From: Noviherbaspirillum cavernae
GTDB taxonomy: Bacteria; Pseudomonadota; Gammaproteobacteria; Burkholderiales; Burkholderiaceae_D
Direction of reading: 5' to 3'
NCBI RefSeq assembly: GCF_003590875.1
Contig: NZ_QYUN01000002.1
Coordinates: forward strand, 2,914,001-2,978,000
Length of the DNA stretch: 64,000 bases
Part shown: positions 21,659 through 30,736 of the stretch, one piece after another
How the letters are laid out: each line of letters opens with the position of its first letter
Position numbering within the stretch: position 1 is the stretch's first letter
Position numbers and translations under genes: made by a program
The notes under the pieces: generated by a model
Databases searched by the model: none
Told to the model about the DNA's origin: nothing
What the model saw: the letters and a program-made list of their open reading frames with translations, nothing else

Positions 21659-22540
21659 ATGGGAATTCCCGGCCTGCGCGGAATCGGCCCGTTTACCTTG
21701 ATCAAGGAAGCGGCCTATGAGTTCGACGATGACGACATGATGACCCACGCGTCGGCGCTATCCTACCAAGTGATCTTTTCGATATTCCCGTTCGTCATTT
21801 TTCTTGTCGCGCTGCTCGGCTTTCTGCACCTGCCCGGCTTCTTCGACTGGCTGCTGCAGCAAGCCTCGGCGATTTTCCCGGAACAGGCGATGGAACAGGT
21901 GATCGGCGTGATACAGCAGTTGCAGCAGCCGCAGGGAGGCTTGCTGTCATTCGGTGCGATCCTCGCGCTGTGGACGGCGTCCGCCGGCACGCGCGCCCTG
22001 ATGCGAGCGTTGAACGTGGCATACGATGTCAAGGAAAGCCGCCCCATGTGGAAGCTGTATCCGCTGTCGATCATCTACACCATCGGCATCGCCGCCATGC
22101 TGGTCGTCGCCGCCACGTTCTTTCTGATCGGCCCGCAGGCAATCGAGTGGCTGGCGCAGCGGGTCGGTCTGGAAAAGCTGTTCGTTACCGTGTGGACGCT
22201 GCTGCGTCTGCCCGTGGTGCTGGTGCTGCTGACGGCGGCGGTCGCGATCATCTACCACGTCGCGCCGGATCATGACCAGCGATTCCGCTTCATCTCGCCC
22301 GGCGCGGTGCTGGCCGTCGGGGCATGGATCGTGATGTCGCTGGCATTCGACTATTACGTGAAAAATTTCGGCGACTACAACGCCATGTACGGCAGCATCG
22401 GCACCATCATCGTGCTGCTGCTGTATTTCTTTTTATCCGCTGCGATGCTGCTGTTCGGCGCCGAGATCAATGCCGTCATCGAGCGGCATGCGCCGGCGAC
22501 GGAGAAAGCGGATGTGAAGCAGGCGGACGCGAAGGCATAG
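21659..22540 (+). CDS. YihY/BrkB-family inner membrane protein
   Basis: A 293-residue polytopic protein with the YihY/BrkB family pattern: an N-terminal cytoplasmic segment with HASALSYQVIFSIFPFVIF as helix one, further helices near 75-95, 115-150, 165-190, 205-230 and 250-275, and the family block YNAMYGSIGTIIVLLLYFF before the last helix. Earlier naming as ribonuclease BN is not supported for this family; transport or envelope roles are suspected. The ATG at 21659 has a GAGGAA Shine-Dalgarno 6 nt upstream. It appears to be a single-gene unit. Confidence 0.93.
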   Translation: MGIPGLRGIGPFTLIKEAAYEFDDDDMMTHASALSYQVIFSIFPFVIFLVALLGFLHLPGFFDWLLQQASAIFPEQAMEQVIGVIQQLQQPQGGLLSFGAILALWTASAGTRALMRALNVAYDVKESRPMWKLYPLSIIYTIGIAAMLVVAATFFLIGPQAIEWLAQRVGLEKLFVTVWTLLRLPVVLVLLTAAVAIIYHVAPDHDQRFRFISPGAVLAVGAWIVMSLAFDYYVKNFGDYNAMYGSIGTIIVLLLYFFLSAAMLLFGAEINAVIERHAPATEKADVKQADAKA

Positions 22541-22566
22541 CCACGGCAACCCGCGCCGCCATGGGG

Positions 22567-23406
22567 CTATGCGGGCGCGAAGAAGCGCTGCGCCATTTCC
22601 TCCAGACCGAGCGTGTGCAGCACTTCCTGCAGGCGTTCGCCAGGACGCCGGCGCGGCAGGTCCTTGTAGCTGGCGATGATCAGTTCGTTCTTCATCGAGT
22701 GTTCCCAGCCGACCAGTTCGGTCACGGTGACCTGATAGCCGTGCGCCTCCAGCTGCAGGCAGCGCAGCACGTTGGTCACCTGGCTGCCGAACTCGCGCGT
22801 GTGCAGCGGATGCCGCCAGATTTCCGTCAGCGCGCTCTTGCCGATCGCCTGGCCCTTGTTCTTCTTCAGCACCGACGCCACCTCGGCCTGGCAGCATGGC
22901 ACCAGCACGATGAAGCGCGCCTCTTTCTCCAAGGCGAAGCGGATCGCGTCGTCGGTCGCGGTGTTGCAGGCGTGCAGCGCGGTCACCATGTCGACCGTGG
23001 GCGGCAGCTGATCCGATGTGATCGAATCGGCCACCGACAGGTTCAGGAATGACATGCCGGGGAAATTCAGCCGCCGCGCCAGCTCCTGCGACTTCTTCAC
23101 CAGCTCGTCGCGCGTCTCGATGCCGTAGATGTGCGCGTTGTTCGCATCGCCATCGAGCGTCTTGAAGAACAGGTCGTACAGGATGAAGCCGAGATAGGAC
23201 TTGCCGGCACCGTGATCAACCAGCGTGATATCGGAATGGTCGACGCGCAGCTCCTGCAGTAGCGGCTCGATGAAATTGTAGAGGTGATAGACCTGCTTCA
23301 GCTTGCGGCGGCTGTCTTGGTTCAGCTTGCCGTCGCGCGTGAGGATGTGCAGTTCTTTCAGCAGTTCGACCGATTGGCCGGGGCGAATGTCGGGGATGGT
23401 GCTCAT
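22567..23406 (-). CDS. SAM-dependent methyltransferase, METTL25-like (Methyltransf_32 type)
   Basis: A 279-residue protein. The SAM-binding motif is LVDHGAGKSYLGF (about 62-74), with an acidic residue in the next strand (YGIETRDELV) and the block ALHACNTATDDA, followed by IVLVPCCQ. The combination HGAGKG/S-YLGF with the paired cysteines is typical of the METTL25 / Methyltransf_32 group, some of which modify RNA or protein. The substrate here is unknown. It is the last leftward gene after a histidine phosphatase, 118 bp downstream of it, so cotranscription is uncertain. Confidence 0.82.
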   Translation of the reverse strand: MSTIPDIRPGQSVELLKELHILTRDGKLNQDSRRKLKQVYHLYNFIEPLLQELRVDHSDITLVDHGAGKSYLGFILYDLFFKTLDGDANNAHIYGIETRDELVKKSQELARRLNFPGMSFLNLSVADSITSDQLPPTVDMVTALHACNTATDDAIRFALEKEARFIVLVPCCQAEVASVLKKNKGQAIGKSALTEIWRHPLHTREFGSQVTNVLRCLQLEAHGYQVTVTELVGWEHSMKNELIIASYKDLPRRRPGERLQEVLHTLGLEEMAQRFFAPA

Positions 23407-23524
23407 GGAAATATCTCGGAAGGGTGCGCCACTTGCGCCGTCAGACGAGATTATGCCTCGTCCGTCTGCACGGCGTCAGGACGGCATCAGCCTGTCCCTC
23501 ATTCAGCCGGCTCTTTCACAAACG

Positions 23525-24118
23525 CTAACGCGCGAGATTCAGCCGGCCGATCACTTTCAATTTCGCATCTCCGTCAGGTACGACCAAGACCATCTCGCCC
23601 GACGCCACGGACAAATCGGTCAGCGCCAGGATGTTCTGGTTATGGGTCACGAAGACCAGGTTGGTGGAAAGCGGTCGACGGGCGATCGCCGCCAGCACCT
23701 GGCGGATTTTTGCGTCGGCGTTCGGCCCCGACTCGTTGAACATCGAATCCAGCATCGGTGCCGGCGTCGCCCGGCCAAATGCCAGCCTTGCCGTATCTAG
23801 GCATCGACACCATCGGCTGGAAAGCACTTCCGCCACGGGAATATTCTGGCGACGGAACGCTTCGCCGATACGCCGGGCATCCTCACGCCCCTGGGCCGAG
23901 AGATTGCGTTGCGTGCCGCAGTCGTCGAGCGAAAAGCCGGGAGGATCGCCGACGCCCGGCTCGGTAATGGCATGCCGCATCAGCACGACATGCCCGCCCG
24001 ATTTCAGCGCCGCCCAGAGGCGTTCTTCCTCGCTCTGCGCCGGCGCGGCAAATGCATTCGGCGTACTCAAGCCGAATGCGAGGGAAAGCAGAAGCCATGA
24101 AAACACTGTGCGCCACAT
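23525..24118 (-). CDS. Periplasmic histidine phosphatase (phosphoglycerate-mutase-like)
   Basis: A 197-residue secreted protein. The signal peptide is about residues 1-24 (ends AFAAPAQ). The catalytic signature is VVLMRHAITEPG (phospho-accepting His), with Arg in RNLSAQGREDARRIG and SSRWCRC, and a second His in VFVTHNQN. Relatives are broad-specificity phosphatases or SixA-like enzymes; the export signal places it in the periplasm. The ATG at 24118 is 17 bp after the stop of the DUF6644-like gene, so it is probably the third gene of that leftward operon. Confidence 0.87.
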   Translation of the reverse strand: MWRTVFSWLLLSLAFGLSTPNAFAAPAQSEEERLWAALKSGGHVVLMRHAITEPGVGDPPGFSLDDCGTQRNLSAQGREDARRIGEAFRRQNIPVAEVLSSRWCRCLDTARLAFGRATPAPMLDSMFNESGPNADAKIRQVLAAIARRPLSTNLVFVTHNQNILALTDLSVASGEMVLVVPDGDAKLKVIGRLNLAR

Positions 24119-24135
24119 AGGAAAACCCGTGCTCG

Positions 24136-24639
24136 TCAGGTATAGGCCAATAGTCGGCCGCATAAGACCACCGTCACCCACAAGACCATCGACAAGGCCG
24201 CCTGGACCTTTGCCGTGCCGGGCGCGGCAGCGCCGGTGTTCCACCGGCTCACGGAACGGTAGACACCGAGATGGAACACAGCGGCGTTGATCCCCGCGAT
24301 ACCGATCAAGGAAAGCTTCAGGATAAACACCTCATTGCTGGCGAAATCATGCGGATGCGCCGAAAACATCAGCAGCCCGGCCGGCACGATCAACAACAGG
24401 GCCGTCACGCCCCACCGCAGCAGGTGGCGGGCCAACGCCGTCACCGCGATGTCTTTCGACAGGCCAAGCACCCGCAGATCGAACATGACGACAGAACCGA
24501 CCAGCACCGCGAAGCCGATGATGTGCACCACTTCGACGATCGGATACAGCCACAGCTCGCTTCGCATCGCGACCCCGATCGCCGAATTGGCGATCCAGTC
24601 CAGCCAGCCTGCCTGACCGCCGAGAGCCGTCCCCTGCAT
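24136..24639 (-). CDS. DUF6644-like membrane protein
   Basis: A 167-residue integral membrane protein with about four helices (near 30-52, 68-92, 105-128 and 145-165). It starts MQGTALGGQAGWLDWIANS and has ELWLYPIVEVVHIIGFAVLVG, a His-containing first helix seen in the DUF2214/DUF6644 group. The ATG overlaps the stop of the upstream DUF6152-like gene by one base (TGATG), indicating translational coupling. The family function is not established; conserved His residues in helices could ligate heme or metal, but that is speculation. Confidence 0.7.
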   Translation of the reverse strand: MQGTALGGQAGWLDWIANSAIGVAMRSELWLYPIVEVVHIIGFAVLVGSVVMFDLRVLGLSKDIAVTALARHLLRWGVTALLLIVPAGLLMFSAHPHDFASNEVFILKLSLIGIAGINAAVFHLGVYRSVSRWNTGAAAPGTAKVQAALSMVLWVTVVLCGRLLAYT

Positions 24640-24989
24640 CAGCGCAGCTCTGTGGTCTTGCTGCCGATGATGATGCGTTCGGCCCGCATTTCTTCCGGCT
24701 TGTTCCGGTTCGGATAGCCGACCACGGTCGCCTTGTTGCCGACGTTCAGCATCTCCTTCGACAAACCGCGGTTCTCCATGCGCGACGGCGGTGCAAGGAC
24801 GACGGTCCAGATCTTGTCCGCAGTCTTGAGACGCACGATGCTGTGCGGGTGCGAGTAGGTGGACTCTTCTATCGTTCCGTTCAGTTGCAAGGTATTGCCG
24901 GCGTCGTACTCGCTCCAGCCGTGATGCGCGAACACGGTTGTGGCAAGCAGTAACGATGACAGTCCGATGCACTTGAGCATGACTTTCAT
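24639..24989 (-). CDS. DUF6152-like exported small protein
   Basis: A 116-residue protein with a cleavable signal peptide (about 1-21, ending TVFAHH) and a compact beta-rich mature domain starting HHGWSEYDAGNTLQLNGTI and containing ESTYSHPHSIVRL and VVGYPNRNKPEEMRAERI. These match the DUF6152 pattern as I know it. It is predicted periplasmic. The paired His at the mature N-terminus could bind metal. It is the first gene of the leftward operon with the membrane protein and histidine phosphatase, and is divergent from the ArsR gene. Confidence 0.75.
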   Translation of the reverse strand: MKVMLKCIGLSSLLLATTVFAHHGWSEYDAGNTLQLNGTIEESTYSHPHSIVRLKTADKIWTVVLAPPSRMENRGLSKEMLNVGNKATVVGYPNRNKPEEMRAERIIIGSKTTELR

Positions 24990-25138
24990 GAGGTTCTCCT
25001 ATTGCAAATCGTTTGTCGGTGGATGGCCACCGGTTTGACCATCCGGCTGTCGGCAAATTATGCGGAAAACGCGCCGCGGTGCCTTGATGGTGTTCAGAGA
25101 ATGGATGCGACTCGGCCTTCCTGCACGCTTCTCTTATA

Positions 25139-25156
25139 TATCGTAATATGACGATA
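25139..25156. promoter_or_regulatory. Candidate ArsR-type operator
   Basis: TATCGT-N6-ACGATA is a perfect 6-bp inverted repeat in an AT-rich patch (CTTATATATCGTAATATGAC). It lies 53 bp before the ArsR start and inside the divergent region with the DUF6152 operon. An imperfect inverted repeat in an AT-rich promoter is the usual operator form for ArsR-family repressors. Assignment is positional. Confidence 0.5.
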
Positions 25157-25208
25157 CTTAAATCAATCATTTTCGATTTTCGTTTCGCCAACTGACGAAA
25201 AACTATCC

Positions 25209-25520
25209 ATGAAGCAAGACCCGATCGACATCGATGCCATCCACAAGGCGCTGGCCAACCCGGTACGGCGGCAGATCCTTGCCGCGCTGAAGACGCCGGA
25301 AATCTACTTCTCCGAGCAGGAGCATCCGCTCGACTTCGGCGTCTGCGCCGGCCAGATCGACCGCTATACCGGCCTGTCGCAATCGACCGTATCGGCGCAC
25401 TTGGCGGTACTGCAACGCGCCGGCCTCGTCATCCCCCGCAAGGTCGGGCAATGGATTTTCTTCAAGCGCAACGAGGAAGCGATCCAGGAGTTTCTCCGGA
25501 CCATCAACGGCGACCTCTGA
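25209..25520 (+). CDS. ArsR-family winged-helix regulator
   Basis: A 103-residue protein consisting of a single ArsR-type winged helix: LANPVRRQILAAL (about 15-27), recognition helix TGLSQSTVSAHLAVLQRAGL (about 54-73) and a wing KVGQWIFFKRNEE. The usual metal-binding CxC in the recognition helix is absent; one Cys (Cys46, in FGVCAG) precedes it. It therefore more likely senses an organic or redox signal than arsenic. It is followed by an MFS pump and an Old Yellow Enzyme in the same direction, the probable regulon. Confidence 0.88.
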   Translation: MKQDPIDIDAIHKALANPVRRQILAALKTPEIYFSEQEHPLDFGVCAGQIDRYTGLSQSTVSAHLAVLQRAGLVIPRKVGQWIFFKRNEEAIQEFLRTINGDL

Positions 25521-25551
25521 CGCCCGTTAACACTCTTTTTGAAAGCCATTC

Positions 25552-26736
25552 ATGCCACTTGCCTTGCTCATCCTTGCGCTTAGCGCCTTCGCCATCGGCA
25601 CGACCGAGTTCGTGATCATGGGCCTCCTGCCCGACGTGGCACGCAGCCTGTCCGTTTCCATTCCCGCCGCCGGCTGGCTGATCAGCGGCTATGCGCTGGG
25701 CGTCGCACTTGGCGCGCCGGTGATGGCCGTCGCCACCGCCTCGCTGCCGCGCAAGCGCGCGCTGCTGATTCTGATGAGCATCTTTATTCTCGGCAACATC
25801 TTGTGCGCGGTCGCCGCCAGCTATGGCTTCCTGATGTTTGCACGCGTCATTACCTCGCTCTGCCACGGCGCCTTCTTCGGCATCGGCTCGGTCGTCGCCG
25901 CCAGCCTCGTGCCGGAAAACCGCAAGGCCTCCGCAGTCGCGCTGATGTTCACCGGCCTCACGCTGGCCAACGTACTGGGCGTGCCACTCGGCACCGCCCT
26001 CGGCCAAGCCGCTGGCTGGCCGACCACGTTCTGGGCCGTGGCCGTGCTGGGCGTGCTGTCGCTGATCGGCCTGTGGCGCGCGATGCCGATACGGCACGAC
26101 GAAGAAAAGGCCGACCTGCGCGCCGAGTTCGGCCAGTTGCGCAGCGCCGGACTGTGGGCAGCGTTGTCGACGACGATGCTGTTTTCCGCCGCAACCTTCG
26201 CGCTCTTCACCTATGTCGCGCCGCTGCTGGAGGACGTGACGCACCTGTCGCCGCACGGCGTGACCTGGACGCTGTTCCTGATCGGCCTGGGTCTGACCAT
26301 CGGTAACGTCATCGGCGGCCGTCTCGCCGACTGGCGGCTGGGCGCGGCGCTGATCGGCATCTTCCTGGCGCTGGCCGTCGTCACCTCACTGGTGCGCTGG
26401 ACCAGTCCCGGCCTCATCCCCGTCGAAATCAACCTGTTCCTGTGGGCGATGGTGTCGTTCGCTGCCGTGTCGGGCCTGCAGGTGAACGTGATGATTTTTG
26501 GCAAGGCCGCCCCCAATCTCGTCGCCACCCTCAACATCGGCGCCTTCAACGTCGGCAATGCCCTTGGTGCCTGGGTCGGCGGACTGGTCATCAGCGCGGG
26601 ACTGGGCTTGCGCGCCGTGCCGGTCGCCGCAGGTGCGCTCGCACTGGCAGCGGCGGCGACGATGCTCCTGTGTATGCGTCTGGCCGATAACGCCGGCGAT
26701 GCCGACGACGACGCGCCGCTGGCCGCCGTCGCGTAA
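25552..26736 (+). CDS. MFS transporter (DHA1, AraJ/YdhP-like)
   Basis: A 394-residue 12-helix major facilitator protein. Family landmarks include GTTEFVIMGLLPDVA in helix one, SGYALGVALGAPVMA in helix two and the SLPRKRALL loop corresponding to motif A. This is the drug:H+ antiporter-1 group related to AraJ/YdhP/NepI. It starts 31 bp after the ArsR stop and 66 bp before the ene-reductase gene, pointing to an operon for extrusion and reduction of a toxic electrophile. The substrate is not determinable from sequence. Confidence 0.9.
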   Translation: MPLALLILALSAFAIGTTEFVIMGLLPDVARSLSVSIPAAGWLISGYALGVALGAPVMAVATASLPRKRALLILMSIFILGNILCAVAASYGFLMFARVITSLCHGAFFGIGSVVAASLVPENRKASAVALMFTGLTLANVLGVPLGTALGQAAGWPTTFWAVAVLGVLSLIGLWRAMPIRHDEEKADLRAEFGQLRSAGLWAALSTTMLFSAATFALFTYVAPLLEDVTHLSPHGVTWTLFLIGLGLTIGNVIGGRLADWRLGAALIGIFLALAVVTSLVRWTSPGLIPVEINLFLWAMVSFAAVSGLQVNVMIFGKAAPNLVATLNIGAFNVGNALGAWVGGLVISAGLGLRAVPVAAGALALAAAATMLLCMRLADNAGDADDDAPLAAVA

Positions 26737-26802
26737 CAACGCAGCAAGACGATCAAGCTTTTTTCCCTGTCCTGTCGGGCACACTTTTGTGGAGAACTTC
26801 GA

Positions 26803-27861
26803 ATGAGCACAAGCCTTTTCACACCGATCAAGATCGGCAACCTCGAACTGCCCAACCGCATCTTCATGGCCCCCTTGACGCGCTCGCGCGCCACCGGCGG
26901 CCGCATGCCGAACGAACTGATGGCGCAGTACTACGCACAGCGCGCCTCCGCCGGCCTGATCCTTTCCGAGGCCACCGCCGTCACGCCGCAAGGCGTCGGC
27001 TATGCCGACACGCCGGGCATCTGGTCGCAGGAACAGGTCGAAGGCTGGAAGCTGGTGACCAAGGCCGTGCATGAAAAAGGCGGCCGCATCTTCCTGCAAC
27101 TGTGGCACGTCGGCCGCGTCTCAGACCCGATATTCCTCGATGGCCAGTTACCCGTCGCGCCCAGCGCCATCGCACCGCAAGGTCACGTCAGCCTGGTTCG
27201 CCCGCAACGTCCTTACGTCACGCCGCGCGCGCTCGACACCGAGGAAATCGCCGGCATCGTCGAGGACTATCGCAAGGGTGCGGAAAACGCACTGGCCGCC
27301 GGTTTCGACGGCGTCGAAGTGCACGGCGCGAACGGCTACCTGCTCGACCAGTTCCTGCAGGACGGCAGCAACCAGCGCACCGACATCTACGGCGGTTCTA
27401 TCGAAAATCGCGCCCGCCTGATGCTGGAAGTCACCGACGCCTGCATCTCGGTCTGGGGCGCATCGCGCGTCGGCCTGCACCTCGCCCCACGCGGTGACGC
27501 GCACACGATGGGCGACTCCAACCCGCTCGCCACCTTCGGCTACGTCGCGCGCGAAGTCGGCAAGCGCGGCATCGCCTTCCTCTTCACGCGCGAAGCGGTC
27601 GGCCCGGACAGCATCAGCCCACAGCTGAAGAAGGCATTCGGCGGCGTCTACATCGCCAATGAGAAGCTGACCCGGGAAAGCGCCGCGCAGATAGTGGCGT
27701 CGGGGGAGGCGGACGCCGTCGCTTTCGGCAAGCTGTTCATCGCGAATCCCGATTTGCCGCGCCGCTTCCAGGTCAATGCACCGCTGAACACGCCGAACAG
27801 CGCAACCTTCTACCATCCGTCGCCCGAAGGCTATATCGACTACCCGACACTCGCCGCGTAG
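26803..27861 (+). CDS. Alkene reductase, Old Yellow Enzyme (NemA) family
   Basis: A 352-residue FMN-dependent ene-reductase. Conserved elements: MAPLTRSRA (about 22-30), the substrate-anion-binding His/Asn pair in VHGANGYLLDQFLQD (His174, Asn177) and the nearby Tyr179, plus the C-terminal FMN phosphate-binding VAFGKLFIANPDL. Such enzymes reduce activated C=C bonds, nitro compounds or quinones with NAD(P)H. It is the third gene of the ArsR-MFS-OYE run, consistent with defence against reactive electrophiles, as nemRA does in E. coli, although the regulator here is ArsR rather than TetR. Confidence 0.93.
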   Translation: MSTSLFTPIKIGNLELPNRIFMAPLTRSRATGGRMPNELMAQYYAQRASAGLILSEATAVTPQGVGYADTPGIWSQEQVEGWKLVTKAVHEKGGRIFLQLWHVGRVSDPIFLDGQLPVAPSAIAPQGHVSLVRPQRPYVTPRALDTEEIAGIVEDYRKGAENALAAGFDGVEVHGANGYLLDQFLQDGSNQRTDIYGGSIENRARLMLEVTDACISVWGASRVGLHLAPRGDAHTMGDSNPLATFGYVAREVGKRGIAFLFTREAVGPDSISPQLKKAFGGVYIANEKLTRESAAQIVASGEADAVAFGKLFIANPDLPRRFQVNAPLNTPNSATFYHPSPEGYIDYPTLAA

Positions 27862-27867
27862 CAAGCC

Positions 27868-27916
27868 TGATGCATCCGGTTGCCGGCATGTCCGTGCCCG
27901 CAACCGGCGAGCATCA
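27868..27916. terminator. Bidirectional hairpin between convergent genes
   Basis: A nested stem: TGATGC (27868-27873) with GCATCA (27911-27916), enclosing CCGGTTGC (27876-27883) with GCAACCGG (27900-27907). It lies between the ene-reductase stop and the nuclease stop and includes the latter's stop codon. There is no T tract, so terminator function is inferred from position and stem strength. Confidence 0.55.
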
Positions 27917-28789
27917 AGCGTCCAGCGCGACGATGCGCAACTCTCCCAGCAGCAGGGGCCGCGCCAGTATTCTGTAGGTGTCGATATCGATGAAATGCTT
28001 CGCCGCGCGCTTGAGCTTCGTGCGCCGTCCTTCCAGCGTGCCGAGGTAGCACCAGCGGTCGATCACGTGGACCTGCCGCCATCCCTCATCCTGTTCCACA
28101 ATGCCGATCCGGCCCGCATGCGGCCACACCAGCGACTGCAATTCTTCCAGCGCGGCCCGCAAGCGGGTCAGATGGGCCTGCGCCGATTCGCTGCCGATGC
28201 ATGCGCCGCGACAGCGCCCGAGCTGATGCGCGAAGCAGGCGCGGCCGCGCACTGCGGTTTCCAGTCCGAGCAGGGCCGGGCACAGGCCATGCCGGCGCGC
28301 CAGCGCACGCAAGCCCTCATCAGCCGCGTTGCGCGAGGTGAAGAGGCCATACACCGAATGTCGGTCGTCGAAGTCTTCCTCGCCGCTGCCGACGATGCGC
28401 GGGCGCGCCGCGCCCTCTTCCAGTTTCAACGCAAATGCTTCAGCGATTTCCTTCAAGCGCACGTTCCAGGCCGGCTGCAACTGCTTGATCAGTTGCGATT
28501 CCAGCAACAGCGCGCCGATCTCGCCGGCGGTGCGCATGTAGTCCACGCGGCAGCTGTCGCGCAGCATCGCCTCCTCTTCCGGCGTGCGCAGATGGGACAG
28601 CACGCGCGAGCGAATGTTGACGCTCTTGCCGATATAGACCGGCACGCCATGCCGGTCGCGGAACAGGTAGACGCCCGACCCGCCCGGCAGGGCGTCCAGG
28701 CTGGCGCGGTCGATGTGGGCGGGATACTCAAAGTTGTCGGCCGGGTTCGGCCGCATGATGAGGCCGACCGAAGTAATTCTGGGGCGCAT
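27914..28789 (-). CDS. cho: Cho-like UvrC-homologous GIY-YIG endonuclease
   Basis: A 291-residue protein, close to the 295 of E. coli Cho. The N-terminal GIY-YIG domain has GVYLFRDRHGVPVYIGKSVNIRSRV with catalytic Tyr and Arg visible, ending in LLLESQLIKQLQPAWN. The rest resembles the UvrC C-terminal extension of Cho, including the Cys-containing RACFAHQLGRCRGAC. Cho makes the 3' incision in nucleotide-excision repair when UvrC cannot. The start is uncertain: ATG at 28789 gives family length; 28756 is an alternative; neither has a strong ribosome-binding site. Confidence 0.87.
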   Translation of the reverse strand: MRPRITSVGLIMRPNPADNFEYPAHIDRASLDALPGGSGVYLFRDRHGVPVYIGKSVNIRSRVLSHLRTPEEEAMLRDSCRVDYMRTAGEIGALLLESQLIKQLQPAWNVRLKEIAEAFALKLEEGAARPRIVGSGEEDFDDRHSVYGLFTSRNAADEGLRALARRHGLCPALLGLETAVRGRACFAHQLGRCRGACIGSESAQAHLTRLRAALEELQSLVWPHAGRIGIVEQDEGWRQVHVIDRWCYLGTLEGRRTKLKRAAKHFIDIDTYRILARPLLLGELRIVALDA

Positions 28790-28981
28790 GAATGAACAAG
28801 GCTCTGCGTGCTGCGGTAACGCGCCATGATCCTGCAACGACGGCGAAATTGAAATGCCAAGTCGTAAAGTACGGCATGCCAATTCGGCATGCTGCATCTT
28901 GTTCGCATTCCCTGCATTGCCGTACGAACAATGCATTGCGCCTCGCAGTCCCGGCAGGCGCAATAGGCTTTCAACAACGCA

Positions 28982-30736
28982 CTACACCGCCTCGGCGGCC
29001 GCGACCGCCAGCATCGCCTCCCTATCCGTGGCGAAAACATGATCGCTCCCCAGATCGGTGATCACGCCTGCCCGGTCCAGCACGTCCCACACCTGCTTCT
29101 TGACGGCCGACAGATAGAGCTCGACCCCTTCGCCAAACAGCGTCTCGCGCAAGGCCTCGAGCGTGTCCACACCGCTGGCATCGATGTCGTTCACCGAGCC
29201 CGCGCAGAACAGGACGCGCCGGATGCCGCGATTCGCGCGCGTGCGATCGAGGATGAAACGCTCCAGTCCTGCGGCGGTCAGGAAGTTCAGCGCGGAATCC
29301 ATGCGCACCGCGAGCACATCCGGCGCCAGCGGCGGCAGGTCGAAGCGGCTGCGGTCGCGCAGCGTGCCATCCTCATGCCTTGCGACTTCGATGATGCGTG
29401 GATGCGAACGGCGATACAGGAAGGACACCATGGTCAGTCCGACACCCGCGAACACGCCCCAGTGCAGGCGCGGCACGGAGAGCAGGGTCACGGCGAAGGT
29501 GACCAGCGCGATCGCGCCGTCGTCTTTCGACACCGACAGCAGGCGGCGCAACGAGGAAAAATCGAGCAGCCCGAACACAGGCACCACGATCATCGCCGCC
29601 AGCACCGAGCGCGGCAGGAATTGAATGACGTCCGTCAGGAACAACAGGCTCGCCAGCACGCACAAGGCGGCAAACAGCGTGGACCATGCGCTGGCCGCGC
29701 CGGCATACAGGTTCAGCGCCGAGCGCGAGAACGATCCGCTCACCGGGAATGCGCCGACCAGGCCGCTGGTGATTTTTGCCATGCCCTGCCCCATCAGTTC
29801 CTGGTTCTCGTCCCAGCGTTCGTGCCGCCTGCGGGCAATGGTGCGGCAGCTCGACATCGCCTCGGTGAAACTGACCAGCGCGAGGATCAATGCGGCCGGC
29901 CACAGTTCGCGATGGCTGTCGAACGGGATTGCCGGCGGCAGCAAAAGCGGCGGCACGCCGGCGACGATCGTGCCGACGATCGCGCCGCCGTGTCCGGCAT
30001 AGTCGAACGCCCAGCTTGCACCGATGCCCAGCACGGTGACGAACAGAATGCCGGGGAACTTCGGCGCGATGCGCTTGAGGACAAGCAGCAGCACCAGCGC
30101 CGCCGCGCCGAAGGCGGCGGTGATCGCCATTGCGGCAGGCTGCGCCTTTGCATGGCCGATGGCGGCAGCGACATCGCCGCCGGCCAGTTCCGGCAAGCCG
30201 AGCAGCGCCGGCACTTGCGACGCGATGATGAGCAGCGCCGCCGCATTGACGAATCCGGTGATAACCGGCTGCGACACCAGACTCGCGATCTGCCCGAGGC
30301 GAAACGCACCCAGCAGGAACTGGATCGCGCCGGCATAGAGCGACAGCCAGATCGCCAGCGCCACCCATTGCGCGCTCGTCGGCGCGGCCAGCGAGGACAG
30401 CGAGCCGAACACCAGCAGGCTGGTCAACGCCACCGGCCCCACACCCAAAAGCGGTGAAGAACCCCACAAGATGCCGATCACGCTCGGCAGCAGCGCCGCG
30501 TACAGGCCGGTTTGCGGCGGCATGCCCGCCAGCGTCGCATATGCGATCGCCTGCGGGATCAGCACCAGCCCGACGGTGATGCCGGCCCACGCATCGCGCT
30601 GCAGCGACGACAGCGTCGGGCGCGGCCAACGCAGGAAAGGGAAGAATCGGGCGAGCTTGATGGGAAGTCCTTTCGCTGGCGGAGATGGCAAACAAGGGTT
30701 GAGGCGATCATGGCGTGTGCGCGGACGACGCGGCAT
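28982..30736 (-). CDS. SulP-family anion transporter with STAS domain
   Basis: A 584-residue protein. The N-terminal transporter domain has the SulP signature from about residue 50 (AGITVGLVLIPQAIAYATLAG) and about 11-12 helices up to about residue 420. A C-terminal STAS domain (about 450-575) includes VNDIDASGVDTLEALRE. The family exchanges sulfate, bicarbonate or other anions. The first 30 residues, before the hydrophobic domain, are Pro/Arg-rich, and the only in-frame ATG is the first. A TTG or GTG start further in is possible. Confidence 0.9.
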   Translation of the reverse strand: MPRRPRTRHDRLNPCLPSPPAKGLPIKLARFFPFLRWPRPTLSSLQRDAWAGITVGLVLIPQAIAYATLAGMPPQTGLYAALLPSVIGILWGSSPLLGVGPVALTSLLVFGSLSSLAAPTSAQWVALAIWLSLYAGAIQFLLGAFRLGQIASLVSQPVITGFVNAAALLIIASQVPALLGLPELAGGDVAAAIGHAKAQPAAMAITAAFGAAALVLLLVLKRIAPKFPGILFVTVLGIGASWAFDYAGHGGAIVGTIVAGVPPLLLPPAIPFDSHRELWPAALILALVSFTEAMSSCRTIARRRHERWDENQELMGQGMAKITSGLVGAFPVSGSFSRSALNLYAGAASAWSTLFAALCVLASLLFLTDVIQFLPRSVLAAMIVVPVFGLLDFSSLRRLLSVSKDDGAIALVTFAVTLLSVPRLHWGVFAGVGLTMVSFLYRRSHPRIIEVARHEDGTLRDRSRFDLPPLAPDVLAVRMDSALNFLTAAGLERFILDRTRANRGIRRVLFCAGSVNDIDASGVDTLEALRETLFGEGVELYLSAVKKQVWDVLDRAGVITDLGSDHVFATDREAMLAVAAAEAV

